Shown: positions 8,863-19,380, numbered from the stretch's first letter. The stretch is DNA of 64,000 bases from Jiangella alba (GCF_900106035.1 NZ_FNUC01000002.1:186001-250000), one strand, 5' to 3'. A program made the numbers and translations. The notes: generated from the sequence alone by a model not told the origin.

Positions 8863-9459
8863 GTGACCGGACGGCAGGCGCGTGGCCAGGCGCGGATGGA
8901 GCAGATTCTCGCGGCCGCGGCCGAGGCGTTCGCCGAGTCCGGCTACGAGGCCGTCAGCACCAACGCCATCGCCGCGCGGGCCGGCATGTCACCCGGCTCG
9001 CTCTACCAGTTCTTCGCCAACAAGGACGACATCGCCCGCGCGCTGGCCGAGCGGTACGCCGCCCAGCTGGCCGAGCTGCGCGCAACGGCGTTCGACGGCG
9101 CCGACCTGGCCGCGCTGCCGCTGGACCGGCTGATCGGCGCGATCACCGGCCCGCTGGTCGAGTTCAACCTGGCCAACCGCGGGTTCAAGGCGCTGTTCGC
9201 CCGGCCCGACCTGCCGCCGTCGCTGACCGCCGCGGTCGCGCCGCTGCACGCCGCCCTCCTCGGCCGGGTGGTGGCGCTGCTGGTGGCGCGGGCGCCGCAC
9301 CTGCCGGCCGACGTCGTCGAACGGACGGCGACGGTGGCGATCCAGCTGGTCAGGGCGATGATGCCGCTGATCGTCGCCGCCGGCGGCGACGATCGGGCCG
9401 CGCTGGAGGGCGAGCTGCGCGCCGTCCTGCACGGGTACCTCGAGCCGGTGGTCGGATGA
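8863..9459 (+). CDS. TetR family transcriptional regulator
   Basis: 198 residues. Helix-turn-helix at about residues 12-58 (ILAAAAEAFAESGYEAVSTNAIAARAGMSPGSLYQFFANKDDI), followed by a C-terminal ligand domain that shows no recognisable specificity. GTG at 8863 has GAGGAG eight bases upstream; the GTG at 8830 lies inside the operator and is rejected. The stop overlaps the ATG of the DUF218 gene, so the two are co-expressed and that gene may be a target. Confidence 0.9.
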   Translation: MTGRQARGQARMEQILAAAAEAFAESGYEAVSTNAIAARAGMSPGSLYQFFANKDDIARALAERYAAQLAELRATAFDGADLAALPLDRLIGAITGPLVEFNLANRGFKALFARPDLPPSLTAAVAPLHAALLGRVVALLVARAPHLPADVVERTATVAIQLVRAMMPLIVAAGGDDRAALEGELRAVLHGYLEPVVG

Positions 9460-10049
9460 CCCGGCGGCGCTGGTTCGGGCTGGCCGCCGCGGCCGCCGTC
9501 CTCGCGCTGGCGACGCCGACGCTGTGGGCGTACTGGGCGAGCGCGGGACGGATCCTGTCCGACCCGGCCGACGCGCCGTCCGAGGACGTGACGATGGTGC
9601 TGGGCGCCGGGGTGCGCGCCGACGGGACGCCGTCGCGCCTGCTGGCCGGTCGGCTGGACGTCGCCGCCGCGCTGTACCACCTGGGCCGGACGCGGACGCT
9701 GCTGGTCAGCGGCGGCACGGCGCCCGGCGGCTACGACGAGCCGGCGGCAATGCGCCGGTACCTGGAGACGGCCGGTGTGCCGGCGGCGGCGATCGTCGAG
9801 GACCCCCTCGGCCTCGACACCTGGGCGTCGTGCCTGCGCGCCCGCGACGAGTTCGGGCTGTCGCGGCTGCTGGTGGTCAGCCAGCGGTTCCACCTGCCGC
9901 GGACGGTCGCCCTGTGCCGCTCCCTCGGCCTCGACGCGGTCGGCGTCGCGCACGACTCGAAGGACACCAACCCGCCCGGGACGCGCCAGGGCTACCTCCG
10001 CGAGGTCGCCGCGTCGGCGCCCGCGATGGTGCGCGCCCTGTTCGGCTAG
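9456..10049 (+). CDS. YdcF/SanA-like (DUF218) membrane-anchored protein
   Basis: 197 residues. One N-terminal signal anchor (RRRWFGLAAAAAVLALATPTLWAYW), then a DUF218 fold: VTMVLGAGVRADGTPS, LLVSGGTAPGGYDEPAAM, DTWASCLRARDEFG, VVSQRFHLPRTVALCRSLGLDA. The family includes E. coli SanA and ElyC, linked to envelope integrity. The exact reaction is unknown. Coupled to the TetR gene by ATGA. Confidence 0.88.
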   Translation: MTRRRWFGLAAAAAVLALATPTLWAYWASAGRILSDPADAPSEDVTMVLGAGVRADGTPSRLLAGRLDVAAALYHLGRTRTLLVSGGTAPGGYDEPAAMRRYLETAGVPAAAIVEDPLGLDTWASCLRARDEFGLSRLLVVSQRFHLPRTVALCRSLGLDAVGVAHDSKDTNPPGTRQGYLREVAASAPAMVRALFG

Positions 10050-10146
10050 CGCCCCGACCTGCGGCGATGCTGGCCTGTGGATAACCTCGGGGCTCCTCCG
10101 GCCGGGCGGGGGAGACTGATCGCCTGCCCGTGATCGGAGGTCCCCG

Positions 10147-10656
10147 GTGGTGCTGCACGCGTTCGTCGACGAGTCGGTGGCGTCGACGTACATCGTCGCG
10201 GTCGCGCTGGTGCCTGCCGATCGGGTCGCGGACGGGCGGAAGGCGCTCCGGGCGCTGCTCCAGGGTGGGCAGAAGCGGCTGCACTTCTCGCAGGAGGGCG
10301 ACCGCCGGCGGCCGGAGATCATGACGGTGATCGAACGTCTCGGCGCCGAACACCGCGTGTACACGACGAAGAACGTCAGAGAGGCGCGGGTGCTGTGCCT
10401 GGAACGTCTGGTGCCGGACCTGGTGGCTGCCGGCGTGCGACGGCTGGTGATCGAACGGGACGACTCGCTGGTGACCGCGGAGCGCCGGCTGCTCTTCCAG
10501 TTGTGCCGCGACCTCGAGCCGGAGCTGACGTACACGCACCTGCGGGCCAAGGAGGATCTGCTGCTGTGTCTCCCGGACGCGGTCGCGTGGTGCTGGGCGC
10601 GCGGCGGCGGGTGGCGGGCGCGGGTGGCGGCCTACACCAGTGAGATTGCGCTCTAG
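10147..10656 (+). CDS. DUF3800-like protein
   Basis: 169 residues. It begins with a beta-strand and acidic turn, LHAFVDESVASTYIVAVALVP, as in DUF3800 proteins (predicted RNase-H-like fold), and ends with KEDLLLCLPDAVAWCWARGG. A central LVIERDD strand could supply another acid. GTG at 10147 has GGAGG at 10136-10140; GTG 10150 is equally in frame. DUF3800 members often sit in accessory regions and are suspected nucleases, but no function is established here. Confidence 0.65.
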   Translation: MVLHAFVDESVASTYIVAVALVPADRVADGRKALRALLQGGQKRLHFSQEGDRRRPEIMTVIERLGAEHRVYTTKNVREARVLCLERLVPDLVAAGVRRLVIERDDSLVTAERRLLFQLCRDLEPELTYTHLRAKEDLLLCLPDAVAWCWARGGGWRARVAAYTSEIAL

Positions 10657-10665
10657 ACAGCGCGA

Positions 10666-10702
10666 AGCCCCGCTCACCGACCGTCCGGATGGCTGCGGGG
10701 CT
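10666..10702 (+). terminator. Hairpin after the DUF3800-like gene
   Basis: AGCCCCGC (10666-10673) and GCGGGGCT (10695-10702) form a perfect 8-bp stem with a 21-base loop, just after the stop at 10656. The rest of the gap to hisD (10703-10822) shows nothing clear. Confidence 0.5.
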
Positions 10703-10822
10703 CACTTCCTCGGGCTACTGCCCTTGGCTGATACCAGGGTAGCGGGGCCGCGCACCGGCCCGCAACGGCGGCGACAGCATCTTGCGATGCGGGCAATGCG
10801 TCCGATGGGTGAACCCCGCGCC

Positions 10823-10828
10823 TAGACT
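10823..10828 (+). promoter_or_regulatory. -10 box of a leaderless his operon promoter
   Basis: TAGACT lies seven bases before the GTG of hisD and no ribosome site is present. The his operon therefore seems to start with a leaderless mRNA, which rules out a classical His leader peptide at this point. Confidence 0.6.
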
Positions 10829-10835
10829 CGGGTGA

Positions 10836-12149
10836 GTGATACGCCGCATCGACCTGCGGGGGAGGCTCGCCGCCGGCGAGCGCCTCGACTACCGCACGCT
10901 CGTCCCGCGCGCCCCGATCGACGTCGAGGCGGCGCTCGAGGCCGTCCGGCCGATCTGCGAGGACGTGCGGCATCGCGGGGCCGACGCGGTCAGGGAGCTG
11001 ACGCTGCGGTTCGACGGCGTCGAGCCGCCGCGGTTGCGGGTGCCGCAGCAGGCCATCGACGACGCGCTGGCGGGCCTCGACGGCAGGGTCCGGGCGGCGC
11101 TGGAGGAATCTATCCGCCGCGCCCGCCTCGTCCACGGCGACCAGCGCCGGCAGGACGTCACCACGACGGTGGTGCCCGGCGGCACCGTCACCGAGCGGTG
11201 GATCCCGGTCCAGCGGGTCGGCCTGTACGTGCCCGGCGGCCTGGCCGTCTACCCCAGCAGCGTCGTCATGAACGTCGTGCCGGCGCAGGTGGCGCGGGTC
11301 GGCAGCCTCGCCGTCACCAGTCCGCCGCAGAAGGAGAACGGCGGTCTGCCGCACCCCACCATCCTCGCCGCCTGCGCGCTCCTCGGCGTCACGGAGGTCT
11401 ACGCGGCCGGCGGCGCCCAGGCGCTGGCGATGCTCGCCTACGGCATCCCCGGTGAGGTCGAGCCGGTCGACCTGGTGACGGGGCCCGGCAACGTCTACGT
11501 CGCGGCGGCGAAGCGGCTGCTGCGCGGCGTCGTCGGCATCGACGCCGAGGCGGGGCCGACGGAGATCGCGGTGCTGGCCGACGACACCGCCGACCCCGGC
11601 CACGTCGCCGCCGACCTCGTCAGCCAGGCCGAGCACGACCCGCTGGCCGCATCGGTGCTGGTCACCGACAGCGAAGCGCTCGCTGACGCCGTCACGGCCG
11701 AGCTCGAGCGGCGCGCCGCGAACACCAAGCACGACGAACGGGTCCGCACGGCGCTGAGCGGCGAGCAGTCCGGCATCGTCCTCGTCGACGACCTCGACCA
11801 GGGCCTGGCCGTCGTCGACGCCTACGCGGCCGAGCACCTGGAGATCCAGACGCGCGACGCCGCGGCGGTCGCCGCCCGGGTGCGCAACGCCGGCGCCGTC
11901 TTCGTCGGCCCGTGGTCCCCGGTCAGCCTCGGCGACTACGCGGCCGGCTCCAACCACGTGCTGCCCACCGGCGGCAGCGCCCGGCACTCGTCCGGCCTGT
12001 CGGTGCAGACGTTCCTGCGCGGCGTCCACGTCGTCGAGTACGACGAGCAGGCGCTGCGAGGCATCGCCGACGACGTCCGCGCGCTCGCCGACGCCGAGGA
12101 CCTGCCGGCGCACGGCGAGGCCGTCACCGCGAGGTTCGGCGATGAGTGA
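10836..12149 (+). CDS. hisD: Histidinol dehydrogenase
   Basis: 437 residues. Catalyses the last two steps of histidine synthesis, L-histidinol to L-histidine with two NAD+. Typical blocks are [34 protein letters not shown], the zinc-site Gln and His in SQAEHDP, and EHLEIQTRD followed by [13 protein letters not shown]. Length and ends are normal. First gene of the his cluster, overlapping hisC by eight bases. Confidence 0.97.
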   Translation: MIRRIDLRGRLAAGERLDYRTLVPRAPIDVEAALEAVRPICEDVRHRGADAVRELTLRFDGVEPPRLRVPQQAIDDALAGLDGRVRAALEESIRRARLVHGDQRRQDVTTTVVPGGTVTERWIPVQRVGLYVPGGLAVYPSSVVMNVVPAQVARVGSLAVTSPPQKENGGLPHPTILAACALLGVTEVYAAGGAQALAMLAYGIPGEVEPVDLVTGPGNVYVAAAKRLLRGVVGIDAEAGPTEIAVLADDTADPGHVAADLVSQAEHDPLAASVLVTDSEALADAVTAELERRAANTKHDERVRTALSGEQSGIVLVDDLDQGLAVVDAYAAEHLEIQTRDAAAVAARVRNAGAVFVGPWSPVSLGDYAAGSNHVLPTGGSARHSSGLSVQTFLRGVHVVEYDEQALRGIADDVRALADAEDLPAHGEAVTARFGDE

Positions 12150-13230
12150 GCTCCCCATCCGCGACGAACTGCGCGGTGTCGAGCCGTACGGTGCGCCGCA
12201 GCTGGACGTTCCGGTCTGCCTGAACGTCAACGAGAACCCGTTCCCGCCGTCGGAGCAGCTGGTCGCCGACGCCGCGCGGGCCGTCGCCGACGCCGTCCGC
12301 GGCCTCAACCGCTACCCGGACCGCGAGGCGACGACGCTGCGCGAGCGGCTGGCCGGCTACCTCGAGCGCGAGTCCGGCGTGACGCTCGAGACCGGCCAGG
12401 TCTGGGCGGCCAACGGCTCGAACGAGATCATGCTGCAGATCCTGCAGGCCTTCGGCGGCCCGGGACGCACCGCGCTCAGCTTCGCGCCGACGTACTCGAT
12501 GTACCCCGAGTACGCCCGCGACACCTCGACCGCGTGGGTCACCGCCCGACGCGACGACGACTTCGGCATCGACGAGGACACCGCGCTGAAGGCGGTCGCC
12601 GAACACCAGCCGACGGTCGTCTTCGTCGCGTCGCCGAACAACCCCACCGGCACCGCCGTCCCGCTCGGCCTGGTCAGCGCCCTGCACGACGCCACCGACG
12701 GCGTCGTGGTGATCGACGAGGCGTACGCGGAGTTCCGCCGCGACGGCGTGCCCAGCGCGATCGGCCTGCTGGCCACGCACCCGCGGCTGATCGTCACCCG
12801 CACCATGAGCAAGGCGTTCGCGTTCGCCGGCGCCCGGCTCGGCTACGCCGCGGCGAGCCGGCAGATCGTCGACGTCCTGCGCGTCGTCCGGCTGCCCTAC
12901 CACCTGTCCGCGGTCACGCAGGCGGTCGCCGTCGTGGCCCTCGAGCACGCGGCCGAGCTGCAGGAACGGGTCGCCCAGTTGCGCGACGAGCGCGACGCGC
13001 TGGCCCGCTGGCTGCGCGAGCAGGGGCTGCGCGCCGCCGAGTCCGACGCGAACTTCGTGCTGTTCGGCCGGTTCGAGGACCGCCACGCCGTCTGGCAGGC
13101 TCTGCTGGACCACGGGGTGCTGATCCGCGAGACCGGCCCGGACGGCTGGCTGCGGGTGTCGGTGGGAACCCCCGAGGAGACGACGGCGTTCAAGGTCGCA
13201 CTTGCCGATGTGCTGAAGGAGCAACGATGA
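12142..13230 (+). CDS. hisC: Histidinol-phosphate aminotransferase
   Basis: 362 residues. PLP-dependent conversion of imidazole acetol phosphate to histidinol phosphate. The active-site lysine is in [26 protein letters not shown] and VIDEAYAEF are the conserved PLP and substrate regions; the C-terminal Arg is in [15 protein letters not shown] overlaps the end of hisD and its stop overlaps the hisB ATG. Confidence 0.97.
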   Translation: MSELPIRDELRGVEPYGAPQLDVPVCLNVNENPFPPSEQLVADAARAVADAVRGLNRYPDREATTLRERLAGYLERESGVTLETGQVWAANGSNEIMLQILQAFGGPGRTALSFAPTYSMYPEYARDTSTAWVTARRDDDFGIDEDTALKAVAEHQPTVVFVASPNNPTGTAVPLGLVSALHDATDGVVVIDEAYAEFRRDGVPSAIGLLATHPRLIVTRTMSKAFAFAGARLGYAAASRQIVDVLRVVRLPYHLSAVTQAVAVVALEHAAELQERVAQLRDERDALARWLREQGLRAAESDANFVLFGRFEDRHAVWQALLDHGVLIRETGPDGWLRVSVGTPEETTAFKVALADVLKEQR

Positions 13231-13826
13231 GCCGCACCGCCAAGGTCGAGCGCGCGACCAGCGAGAGCAAGGTCAGCGTCGAACTGGACCTCGACGGCGA
13301 GGGGCGCCACGACATCGCCACCACGGTGCCGTTCTACGACCACATGCTGACGGCGCTGGCCCGGCACTCGCTCATCGACCTCACCGTCCGGTCCGAGGGC
13401 GACACCCACATCGACGTCCACCACACCGTCGAGGACACCGCCATCGTCATCGGCCAGGCGCTGCGCGAGGCGCTCGGCGACAAGCTCGGCATCGTCCGCT
13501 ACGGCGAGGCCACCGTGCCGCTGGACGAGGCGCTGGCGCACGCCGTCGTCGACGTGTCCGGACGCCCGTACTTCGTGCACTCCGGCGAGCCGGCCGGGCA
13601 GGAGTTCGTGCTGATCGGCGGCCACTTCACCGGGTCGCTGACGGCGCACGTGCTGGAGAGCCTGGCCCACCACGGCGGCCTGACCATGCACGTGCGCGTG
13701 CTCGGCGGCCGCGACCCGCACCACATCGCCGAGGCCCAGTTCAAGGCCGTCGCACGAGCGCTGCGCAGCGCCGTGGCCATCGACCCGCGCGAGCGCGGCG
13801 TGCCGTCCACGAAGGGCGCGTTGTGA
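13227..13826 (+). CDS. hisB: Imidazoleglycerol-phosphate dehydratase
   Basis: 199 residues, the monofunctional form lacking the phosphatase domain, as usual in actinobacteria. Mn-binding histidine motifs occur in the [13 protein letters not shown] block [13 protein letters not shown] and in [18 protein letters not shown] overlaps the hisC stop. The histidinol-phosphatase step must come from another locus. Confidence 0.97.
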   Translation: MSRTAKVERATSESKVSVELDLDGEGRHDIATTVPFYDHMLTALARHSLIDLTVRSEGDTHIDVHHTVEDTAIVIGQALREALGDKLGIVRYGEATVPLDEALAHAVVDVSGRPYFVHSGEPAGQEFVLIGGHFTGSLTAHVLESLAHHGGLTMHVRVLGGRDPHHIAEAQFKAVARALRSAVAIDPRERGVPSTKGAL

Positions 13827-13831
13827 CGCGT

Positions 13832-15004
13832 CTACACCTGCACGGCGGCGTCCGCGCCCCGCGCCGGCAGCCCGGTCAGGAACGTCGTCAGCGCGTCCTC
13901 GTACCCGGCGGGGTCGAGGTTCCAGTTGCGGACGTGCTCGGCCTCGGTGCGGACGTACGTGACGAGGTCCGGGCGGGCCTCGGCGAACCGGTCGGACGAC
14001 GTCACCGGCACGGTGGTGTCGCCGGACCCGTGCACCAGCAGCACCGGGACGTCGAGCTGGTCGGCGTGCGCGACCTGGTCCATGGCCCAGACGTTGATGC
14101 CGGTGCGGGCCCGCACGACCGACGCCGCCACGGTGGCGCCGAAGGCCGGCACGCCGCGCAGCCGCGCCTGGTAGACCAGGATGTCCGTCCACGACAGCAC
14201 CGGCGAGTCGTAGACGACGCCGCGCACGTCGTCGGAGCCGGCCACGCGCAGGTGGTTGCCGACGATGGCGCCGCCCATGGAGTAGCCGGTCAGGACGAAC
14301 TCGCGGGCGCCCTGCCCGCGGGCCCAGTCGAGCGCGGCGGCGAGGTCCTCGGACTCCGTCCAGCCCAGCCCGTACTCGCGGTGCGGCCCCTCGGGCGCGT
14401 CGTCGTCGTTGCGGTAGCCGACGGACAGCTGCGGCAGGCCCAGCCGGTGCACGGTGGGGACCAGCCGGTACGCCTGGGCGCGGGTGGCGCCGCGGCCGTG
14501 CACGTGGATCATCCAGCGCTCGCCCTCGCCCGGCAGGTAGGTGGCCGGGTAGCTGCCGAGCGGGCCGTCGAACTCGACGGCCCGGGCGGCGACGCCGGCG
14601 ACGCGCGAGAGGTCGCGCAGGTCGTCGGGCGCGGCGTAGTAGGCCACGCGGACGTTCGCGCCCACGGCGGGCAGCTGTGGGTACGGCTGGATGCTGCGCA
14701 GGACGTAGTCGCCGGTGACGTCGATGTCAGGGCCGACGCGGGCGAACCCGCCGGGCCACTGCAGCCCGACGACGCCGGGCTCGTCGGCGCCCGGGCCCGA
14801 CAGCGTGACCGTGCTGCCGACGACCGCCACCACCTCGATGGGGTAGTCGGGCGGCTCGGGACGCACCTGCAGCAGCTCGTCGGCGTAGTACCAGCCGCCG
14901 GCGCCGGTGGTGGCCAGACCCGCCACCGCGACCGCCGCGGAGCCCACGGCGACCCGCAGCGGCCAACGCCGGCCGAGCGCGGCGGCACGATCGTCGAGGG
15001 TCAC
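13832..15004 (-). CDS. Membrane-anchored alpha/beta hydrolase inserted in the his cluster
   Basis: 390 residues on the opposite strand between hisB and hisH. An N-terminal hydrophobic segment (residues about 16-40) suggests a signal anchor, with the catalytic domain outside the membrane. Landmarks are HVHGRGATR for the oxyanion region, the nucleophile elbow GYSMGG, the Asp in [12 protein letters not shown] and the His in [10 protein letters not shown]. The substrate is unknown; prolyl-oligopeptidase-like or BAAT-like esterase folds are closest. Its insertion means hisH needs its own promoter or readthrough. Confidence 0.85.
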   Translation of the reverse strand: MTLDDRAAALGRRWPLRVAVGSAAVAVAGLATTGAGGWYYADELLQVRPEPPDYPIEVVAVVGSTVTLSGPGADEPGVVGLQWPGGFARVGPDIDVTGDYVLRSIQPYPQLPAVGANVRVAYYAAPDDLRDLSRVAGVAARAVEFDGPLGSYPATYLPGEGERWMIHVHGRGATRAQAYRLVPTVHRLGLPQLSVGYRNDDDAPEGPHREYGLGWTESEDLAAALDWARGQGAREFVLTGYSMGGAIVGNHLRVAGSDDVRGVVYDSPVLSWTDILVYQARLRGVPAFGATVAASVVRARTGINVWAMDQVAHADQLDVPVLLVHGSGDTTVPVTSSDRFAEARPDLVTYVRTEAEHVRNWNLDPAGYEDALTTFLTGLPARGADAAVQV

Positions 15005-15033
15005 GCTGGAAGTGTGACACGGCGAGGTGGACG

Positions 15034-15681
15034 ATGAGTGACGTGCAACCCAACCGCAACGTGGTCGTGTTCGACTACGGATCCGGCAACGTCCGGTCGG
15101 CCACGCGCGCGCTGGCGAAGGTCGGCGCCAACGTCACGCTGACCTCGGACCGCCAGGCCGCCGCCGAGGCCGACGGCCTCGTCGTCCCCGGTGTCGGCGC
15201 GTTCGCCGCCTGCATGGCCGGCCTGCGCGCCGCCCGCGGCCACGAGGTGGTCGGACGGCGGCTGGCCGGCGGCCGTCCCGTGCTGGGCATCTGCGTCGGC
15301 ATGCAGATCCTGTTCGACCGCGGCGTCGAGCACGGCGTCGAGACCGACGGCATGGGGGAGTGGCCGGGCACCGTCGAGCGGCTGCGGGCGCACCCGCTGC
15401 CGCACATGGGCTGGAACACCGTCGACGCGCCGGACGGCTCGGTGCTGTTCGACGGGGTGGAGAAGGAGCGGTTCTACTTCGTGCACTCGTACGGTGTCCG
15501 CCAGTGGGTCATGCCACCGCCGGAGCGGCTGAAGCCGCCCCTGGTGACCACCTCGGACCACAACGGCGACACCTTCGTCGCCGCCGTCGAGAACGGGCCG
15601 CTGACCGCGACGCAGTTCCACCCGGAGAAGTCCGGTGAGGCGGGGCTGCACCTGCTGGAGAATTGGATGAGGAGCTTGTGA
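15034..15681 (+). CDS. hisH: Imidazole glycerol phosphate synthase, glutaminase subunit
   Basis: 215 residues. Class I amidotransferase that supplies ammonia to HisF. The triad is visible as Cys in [10 protein letters not shown] and His and Glu in TQFHPEKSG; the P-loop region is [18 protein letters not shown] lies just upstream of ATG 15034. It restarts the his cluster after the inserted hydrolase; no clear promoter is seen in the 29-bp gap. Confidence 0.96.
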   Translation: MSDVQPNRNVVVFDYGSGNVRSATRALAKVGANVTLTSDRQAAAEADGLVVPGVGAFAACMAGLRAARGHEVVGRRLAGGRPVLGICVGMQILFDRGVEHGVETDGMGEWPGTVERLRAHPLPHMGWNTVDAPDGSVLFDGVEKERFYFVHSYGVRQWVMPPPERLKPPLVTTSDHNGDTFVAAVENGPLTATQFHPEKSGEAGLHLLENWMRSL

Positions 15682-16424
15682 CGGTGACCAACTGGGACGC
15701 ACGGGCCTACGACCGCGACTTCGCGTTCGTCGCCGCCTATGGTGCGGAACTGCTCGACTGGCTGCAGCCGCAGGCCGGCGAGGCCATCCTCGACCTCGGC
15801 TGCGGCACCGGTGAGCTGACGGCGCGGCTGATCGACGCCGGCGCGCGGGTCATCGGCATCGACGCCGACCCCGCGATGATCGACGCCGCCCGCGAGCGGC
15901 TGGGCGACGCGGCGGAGCTGCGGGTCGCCGACGCGCACGACTTCACCGTCGACGAGCCGGTCGACGCGGTCGTCTCCAACGCGGCGCTGCACTGGATGCC
16001 GGCGCAGGTCGAGGTGCTGGGCTGCGTGTCCGACGCGCTGCGCGAGGGCGGCCGGTTCGTCGCCGAGATGGGCGCCACCGGCAACGTCGCGGCCATCACG
16101 GCGGCCGTCGACCGCGCCTGCCGCGAGGCCGGGCTGCCCGAGCGCAGCTGGCCGTGGTTCTTCAACTCGCCGGCCGAGTACGCCGCGATGCTGGAGGACG
16201 CCGGGCTGGAGATCCGCCAGCTCGACTTCTACGACCGGCCGACCAAGCTGACCGGCCCCGACGGCCTCACGAAGTGGCTGGAGATGTTCGCGTCGACGCA
16301 GGTCGAGGGGCTGCCCGCGGACGTGCTGGCGCGCGCCGACGAGCTGGCCCGGCCGGCGCTGTGGCACGACGACGCGTGGTGGGCCGACTACCGCCGGCTG
16401 CGGTTCCGGGCGGTGAAGCTCTGA
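15678..16424 (+). CDS. SAM-dependent methyltransferase, trans-aconitate methyltransferase-like
   Basis: 248 residues with a class I Rossmann fold: motif [16 protein letters not shown], motif II acid in [11 protein letters not shown], then [13 protein letters not shown]. The C-terminal half ([32 protein letters not shown]) resembles Tam-like enzymes. It lies between hisH and hisA, overlapping hisH by GTGA and hisA by TGATG, so it is cotranscribed with the his genes. Its link to histidine synthesis is unknown. A GTG at 15684 is an alternative start with better spacing to GAGGAG. Confidence 0.85.
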   Translation: MTVTNWDARAYDRDFAFVAAYGAELLDWLQPQAGEAILDLGCGTGELTARLIDAGARVIGIDADPAMIDAARERLGDAAELRVADAHDFTVDEPVDAVVSNAALHWMPAQVEVLGCVSDALREGGRFVAEMGATGNVAAITAAVDRACREAGLPERSWPWFFNSPAEYAAMLEDAGLEIRQLDFYDRPTKLTGPDGLTKWLEMFASTQVEGLPADVLARADELARPALWHDDAWWADYRRLRFRAVKL

Positions 16425-17149
16425 TGACGGTGCTCGAGCTGCTGCCGGCCGTCGACGTCGCCGACCGCCAGGCCGTGCGCCTGGTGCAGGGCGAGGCCGG
16501 GTCCGAGACGTCCTACGGCGACCCGCTGGAGGCCGCGCTGGCGTGGCAGAGCGCGGGCGCGCCGTGGGTGCACCTGGTCGACCTCGACGCCGCGTTCGGC
16601 CGCGGCTCCAACCGCGAGCTGCTGGCGGCGGTGGTCGGCAAGCTGGATGTCGACGTCGAGCTGTCCGGCGGCATCCGCGACGACGAGTCGCTGGCCGCGG
16701 CCCTCGCGACGGGGTGCCGGCGGGTGAACCTCGGCACCGCCGCGCTGGAGGACCCGGAGTGGACGGCGTCGGCCATCGCCCGCCACGGCGACCGCGTCGC
16801 CGTCGGGCTGGACGTCCGCGGCACCACGCTGGCCGCCCGCGGCTGGACCCGCGAGGGCGGCGACCTGTGGGAGGTGCTGGAGCGGCTCGACCGCGACGGC
16901 TGCGCCCGCTACGTCGTCACCGACGTCACCAAGGACGGCACGCTGCGCGGGCCCAACCTGGACCTGCTCCGCGAGGTCTGCGCGCGCACGTCCAAGCCCG
17001 TGGTCGCGTCGGGCGGGGTGTCGTCGCTGGACGACGTCGCGGCGCTGCGCTCGCTGGTCGAGCTGGGTGTCGAGGGCGCGATCATCGGCAAGGCGCTGTA
17101 CGCCGGCCAGTTCACGCTGGAGGAGGCGCTGAAGGTGGCCACGGCGTGA
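16424..17149 (+). CDS. priA: Phosphoribosyl isomerase A (bifunctional HisA/TrpF type)
   Basis: 241 residues, a (beta/alpha)8 barrel. In actinobacteria PriA isomerises both ProFAR (histidine) and PRA (tryptophan). The catalytic Asp pair sits in LPAVDVADR and [16 protein letters not shown], with [16 protein letters not shown] and SGGVSSLDD binding phosphates. No separate trpF appears beside trpE, trpC or trpBA in this window, which supports the dual role; that is inference. It is coupled to hisF by GTGA. Confidence 0.93.
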   Translation: MTVLELLPAVDVADRQAVRLVQGEAGSETSYGDPLEAALAWQSAGAPWVHLVDLDAAFGRGSNRELLAAVVGKLDVDVELSGGIRDDESLAAALATGCRRVNLGTAALEDPEWTASAIARHGDRVAVGLDVRGTTLAARGWTREGGDLWEVLERLDRDGCARYVVTDVTKDGTLRGPNLDLLREVCARTSKPVVASGGVSSLDDVAALRSLVELGVEGAIIGKALYAGQFTLEEALKVATA

Positions 17150-17907
17150 GCGTGGCCGTCCGGGTCATCCCCTGCCTCGACGTCGACGCCGGCCGCGTGG
17201 TCAAGGGCGTGAGGTTCGCCGACCTGCGCGACGCCGGCGACCCGGTCGAGCTGGCCGCCGCCTACGGCGCCGAGGGCGCCGACGAGCTGGTGTTCCTCGA
17301 CATCACCGCGTCGTCCGACGACCGCTCCACCACGTACGACGTCGTGTCGCGCACGGCCGAGCAGGTGTTCATCCCGCTGACCGTCGGCGGCGGCGTGCGC
17401 GCCGTCGAGGACGTCGACCGCCTGCTCCGGGCCGGCGCCGACAAGGTGGGCGTCAACACCGCCGCCGTCGCCCGGCCCGAGCTGGTCGCCGAGATCGCGC
17501 ACCGGTTCGGCAGCCAGGTGCTGGTGCTGTCGGTCGACGCGCGGCGCGGCGGCGACACCGAGTCCGGTTTCGAGGTCACCACGCACGGCGGGCGCACCGG
17601 CACCGGCATCGACGCCGTCGGGTGGGCGGCGAAGGCGGCCGAGCTGGGCGCCGGCGAGATCCTGCTGAACTCCGTCGACGCCGACGGCACCAAGGACGGC
17701 TACGACCTCGAGCTGCTGCGCGCCGTACGGGCCGTCGTCGACGTGCCGGTGATCGCCAGCGGCGGCGCGGGGGCGCTGGCCGACTTCGCGCCCGCCGTCG
17801 GCGCCGGCGCCGACGCCGTGCTCGCGGCCAGCGTCTTCCACTTCGGTGAGCTGCGCATCGGCGAGGTCAAGTCGGCCCTCGCGGAATCCGGTCATACCGT
17901 CCGTTAG
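17146..17907 (+). CDS. hisF: Imidazole glycerol phosphate synthase, cyclase subunit
   Basis: 253 residues. Uses ammonia from HisH to close the imidazole ring, yielding IGP and AICAR. Catalytic Asps are in [16 protein letters not shown] and [15 protein letters not shown]; phosphate loops are [11 protein letters not shown] and [12 protein letters not shown] start overlaps the priA stop. Last gene of the main his cluster; hisI lies 6.7 kb further on. Confidence 0.97.
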   Translation: MSVAVRVIPCLDVDAGRVVKGVRFADLRDAGDPVELAAAYGAEGADELVFLDITASSDDRSTTYDVVSRTAEQVFIPLTVGGGVRAVEDVDRLLRAGADKVGVNTAAVARPELVAEIAHRFGSQVLVLSVDARRGGDTESGFEVTTHGGRTGTGIDAVGWAAKAAELGAGEILLNSVDADGTKDGYDLELLRAVRAVVDVPVIASGGAGALADFAPAVGAGADAVLAASVFHFGELRIGEVKSALAESGHTVR

Positions 17908-17970
17908 GACGCGCGAAACACATACCGGCCGGGTCGCCGCAAACGGCGACGAATACCGCTAGGCTGACGC

Positions 17971-17990
17971 GGTCCGCTACCCAGCGGACC
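17971..17990 (+). terminator. Perfect hairpin between hisF and the secreted protein gene
   Basis: GGTCCGCT-ACCC-AGCGGACC, 8-bp stem and 4-base loop, followed by a T-containing stretch (AAACTTTGATTCTTTGACTTTC). It may terminate the his operon. Alternatively, because a possible -10 (TAGGCT, 17960-17965) lies just upstream, it may form the 5' stem of the leader of the next mRNA. Confidence 0.5.
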
Positions 17991-18064
17991 CCGACACGAA
18001 ACTTTGATTCTTTGACTTTCTCGGCGGCGCCACGGCGTCGCCGTGCCTTGAGGGGGGCACACCT

Positions 18065-19363
18065 GTGAGGTCTCTGACGTCTGCCCGCAGGACGTCCGCG
18101 CTGGTCGCGGGCGCCACACTGATCATCGCCGCCGGCGCTCCGGCCGCGCTGGCCGCCGACGACGCGCGCGGCGGGTCCGCACCGCTGTCGGCCAAGGGGG
18201 AGGGGGTCGGCGACCAGACCGTCGCCGACCTCGACACCGGCGGCCTGACCGCCGAGGAACTGGTCGAGTCGCTGCTCGGCGAGGGCGTCACCGCCGAGAA
18301 CGTCGTCTACACCGGCAGCCCGCAGGCGGCCGGGCTGGCCGGCGGCTTCGACGACGTGTTCGGCGTCCCCGGCGGCGTCGCGCTGTCGTCGGGCGCCGTG
18401 GGCGGCGACCGCAGCTCGGTCCTCGGCCCCAACGTCGCCGACGACCTGACCACCGAGCACGCGCTGCCCGGCGACGCCGACCTCGACCCGCTGGCGTCGT
18501 TCCCGACCAACGACGCCGCCGTGCTGGAGTTCGACTTCGTCCCGGAGACCGAGCAGATCCGCTTCGACTACATCTTCGGTTCCGAGGAGTACAACGAGTG
18601 GGTCGACTCCCAGTACAACGACGTCTTCGGCTTCTTCGTCAACGGTGAGAACTGCGCCGTCGTCGGCGACGACGCCCAGCCGGTCTCGATCAACACCATC
18701 AACGGGTCGCTCAACTCCGAGCTGTTCGTCGACAACGAGCTGCCCGACGCGACGCACGCCACCGAGCTGGACGGCTTCACGACGGTGCTCACCTGCGCCG
18801 CCGACGTCGCCGCCGGCGAGGTCAACCACATCAAGCTGGCCATCGCCGACGCGTCGGACCTCGCGCTGGACTCCACCGTCGTCATCGCGGCGGGGACGTT
18901 CGAGGCCAACCACCCGCCGGTCGCCGACGACCAGGCCGTCGAGACCACCGTCGACACCCCGGTCGACATCACGCTGACCGGCACCGACGAGGACGGCGAC
19001 GAGCTCAGCTACGAGCTGGCGTCCGAGCCGGAGAACGGCACGCTGAGCGGCGAGGCGCCGGACCTCACCTACACCCCGGCCGACGGCTACACCGGCGACG
19101 ACGCGTTCACCTTCACCGTCTCCGACGGCACCGCGACGTCCGAGCCGGCCACCGTCACCATCGAGGTCGTCGAGAAGCCCACGCCCACCCCGACGCCGTC
19201 GCCGACCGACTCGGCCACGCCGACCGCGCAGCCGTCGCCGGACGAGACGGGCGAGCCGCTGCCCGACACCGGCTCCGGCCCGGGCCTGCCGCTGGCCGCG
19301 GCCGCGCTGCTGGGCATCGTCGGGCTCGCGTTCCTGCTGCGTTCGCGCCGCGCCACGGCCTGA
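18065..19363 (+). CDS. Secreted choice-of-anchor L domain protein with LPDTG sorting signal
   Basis: 432 residues. Sec signal peptide ending near ALAADDA. A choice-of-anchor L domain follows at about residues 45-285 (LVESLLGEGVTAENVVYTG ... FDYIFGSEEYNEWVDS, VFGFFVNG). Next is one Ig/cadherin-like module (about 290-370: PPVADDQAVETTVDTPVDI ... YTPADGYTGDDAFTFTVSDG) and a Pro/Thr linker (TPTPTPSPTDS). The end is LPDTG at residues 399-403, a hydrophobic stretch and RSRRATA, a complete sortase signal. GTG at 18065 has AGGGGGG at 18051-18057. The domain pattern suggests a cell-wall adhesin or matrix protein; the sortase at 62.8 kb could anchor it. Confidence 0.9.
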   Translation: MRSLTSARRTSALVAGATLIIAAGAPAALAADDARGGSAPLSAKGEGVGDQTVADLDTGGLTAEELVESLLGEGVTAENVVYTGSPQAAGLAGGFDDVFGVPGGVALSSGAVGGDRSSVLGPNVADDLTTEHALPGDADLDPLASFPTNDAAVLEFDFVPETEQIRFDYIFGSEEYNEWVDSQYNDVFGFFVNGENCAVVGDDAQPVSINTINGSLNSELFVDNELPDATHATELDGFTTVLTCAADVAAGEVNHIKLAIADASDLALDSTVVIAAGTFEANHPPVADDQAVETTVDTPVDITLTGTDEDGDELSYELASEPENGTLSGEAPDLTYTPADGYTGDDAFTFTVSDGTATSEPATVTIEVVEKPTPTPTPSPTDSATPTAQPSPDETGEPLPDTGSGPGLPLAAAALLGIVGLAFLLRSRRATA

Positions 19364-19380
19364 CACCGCCCGCACGTCAC

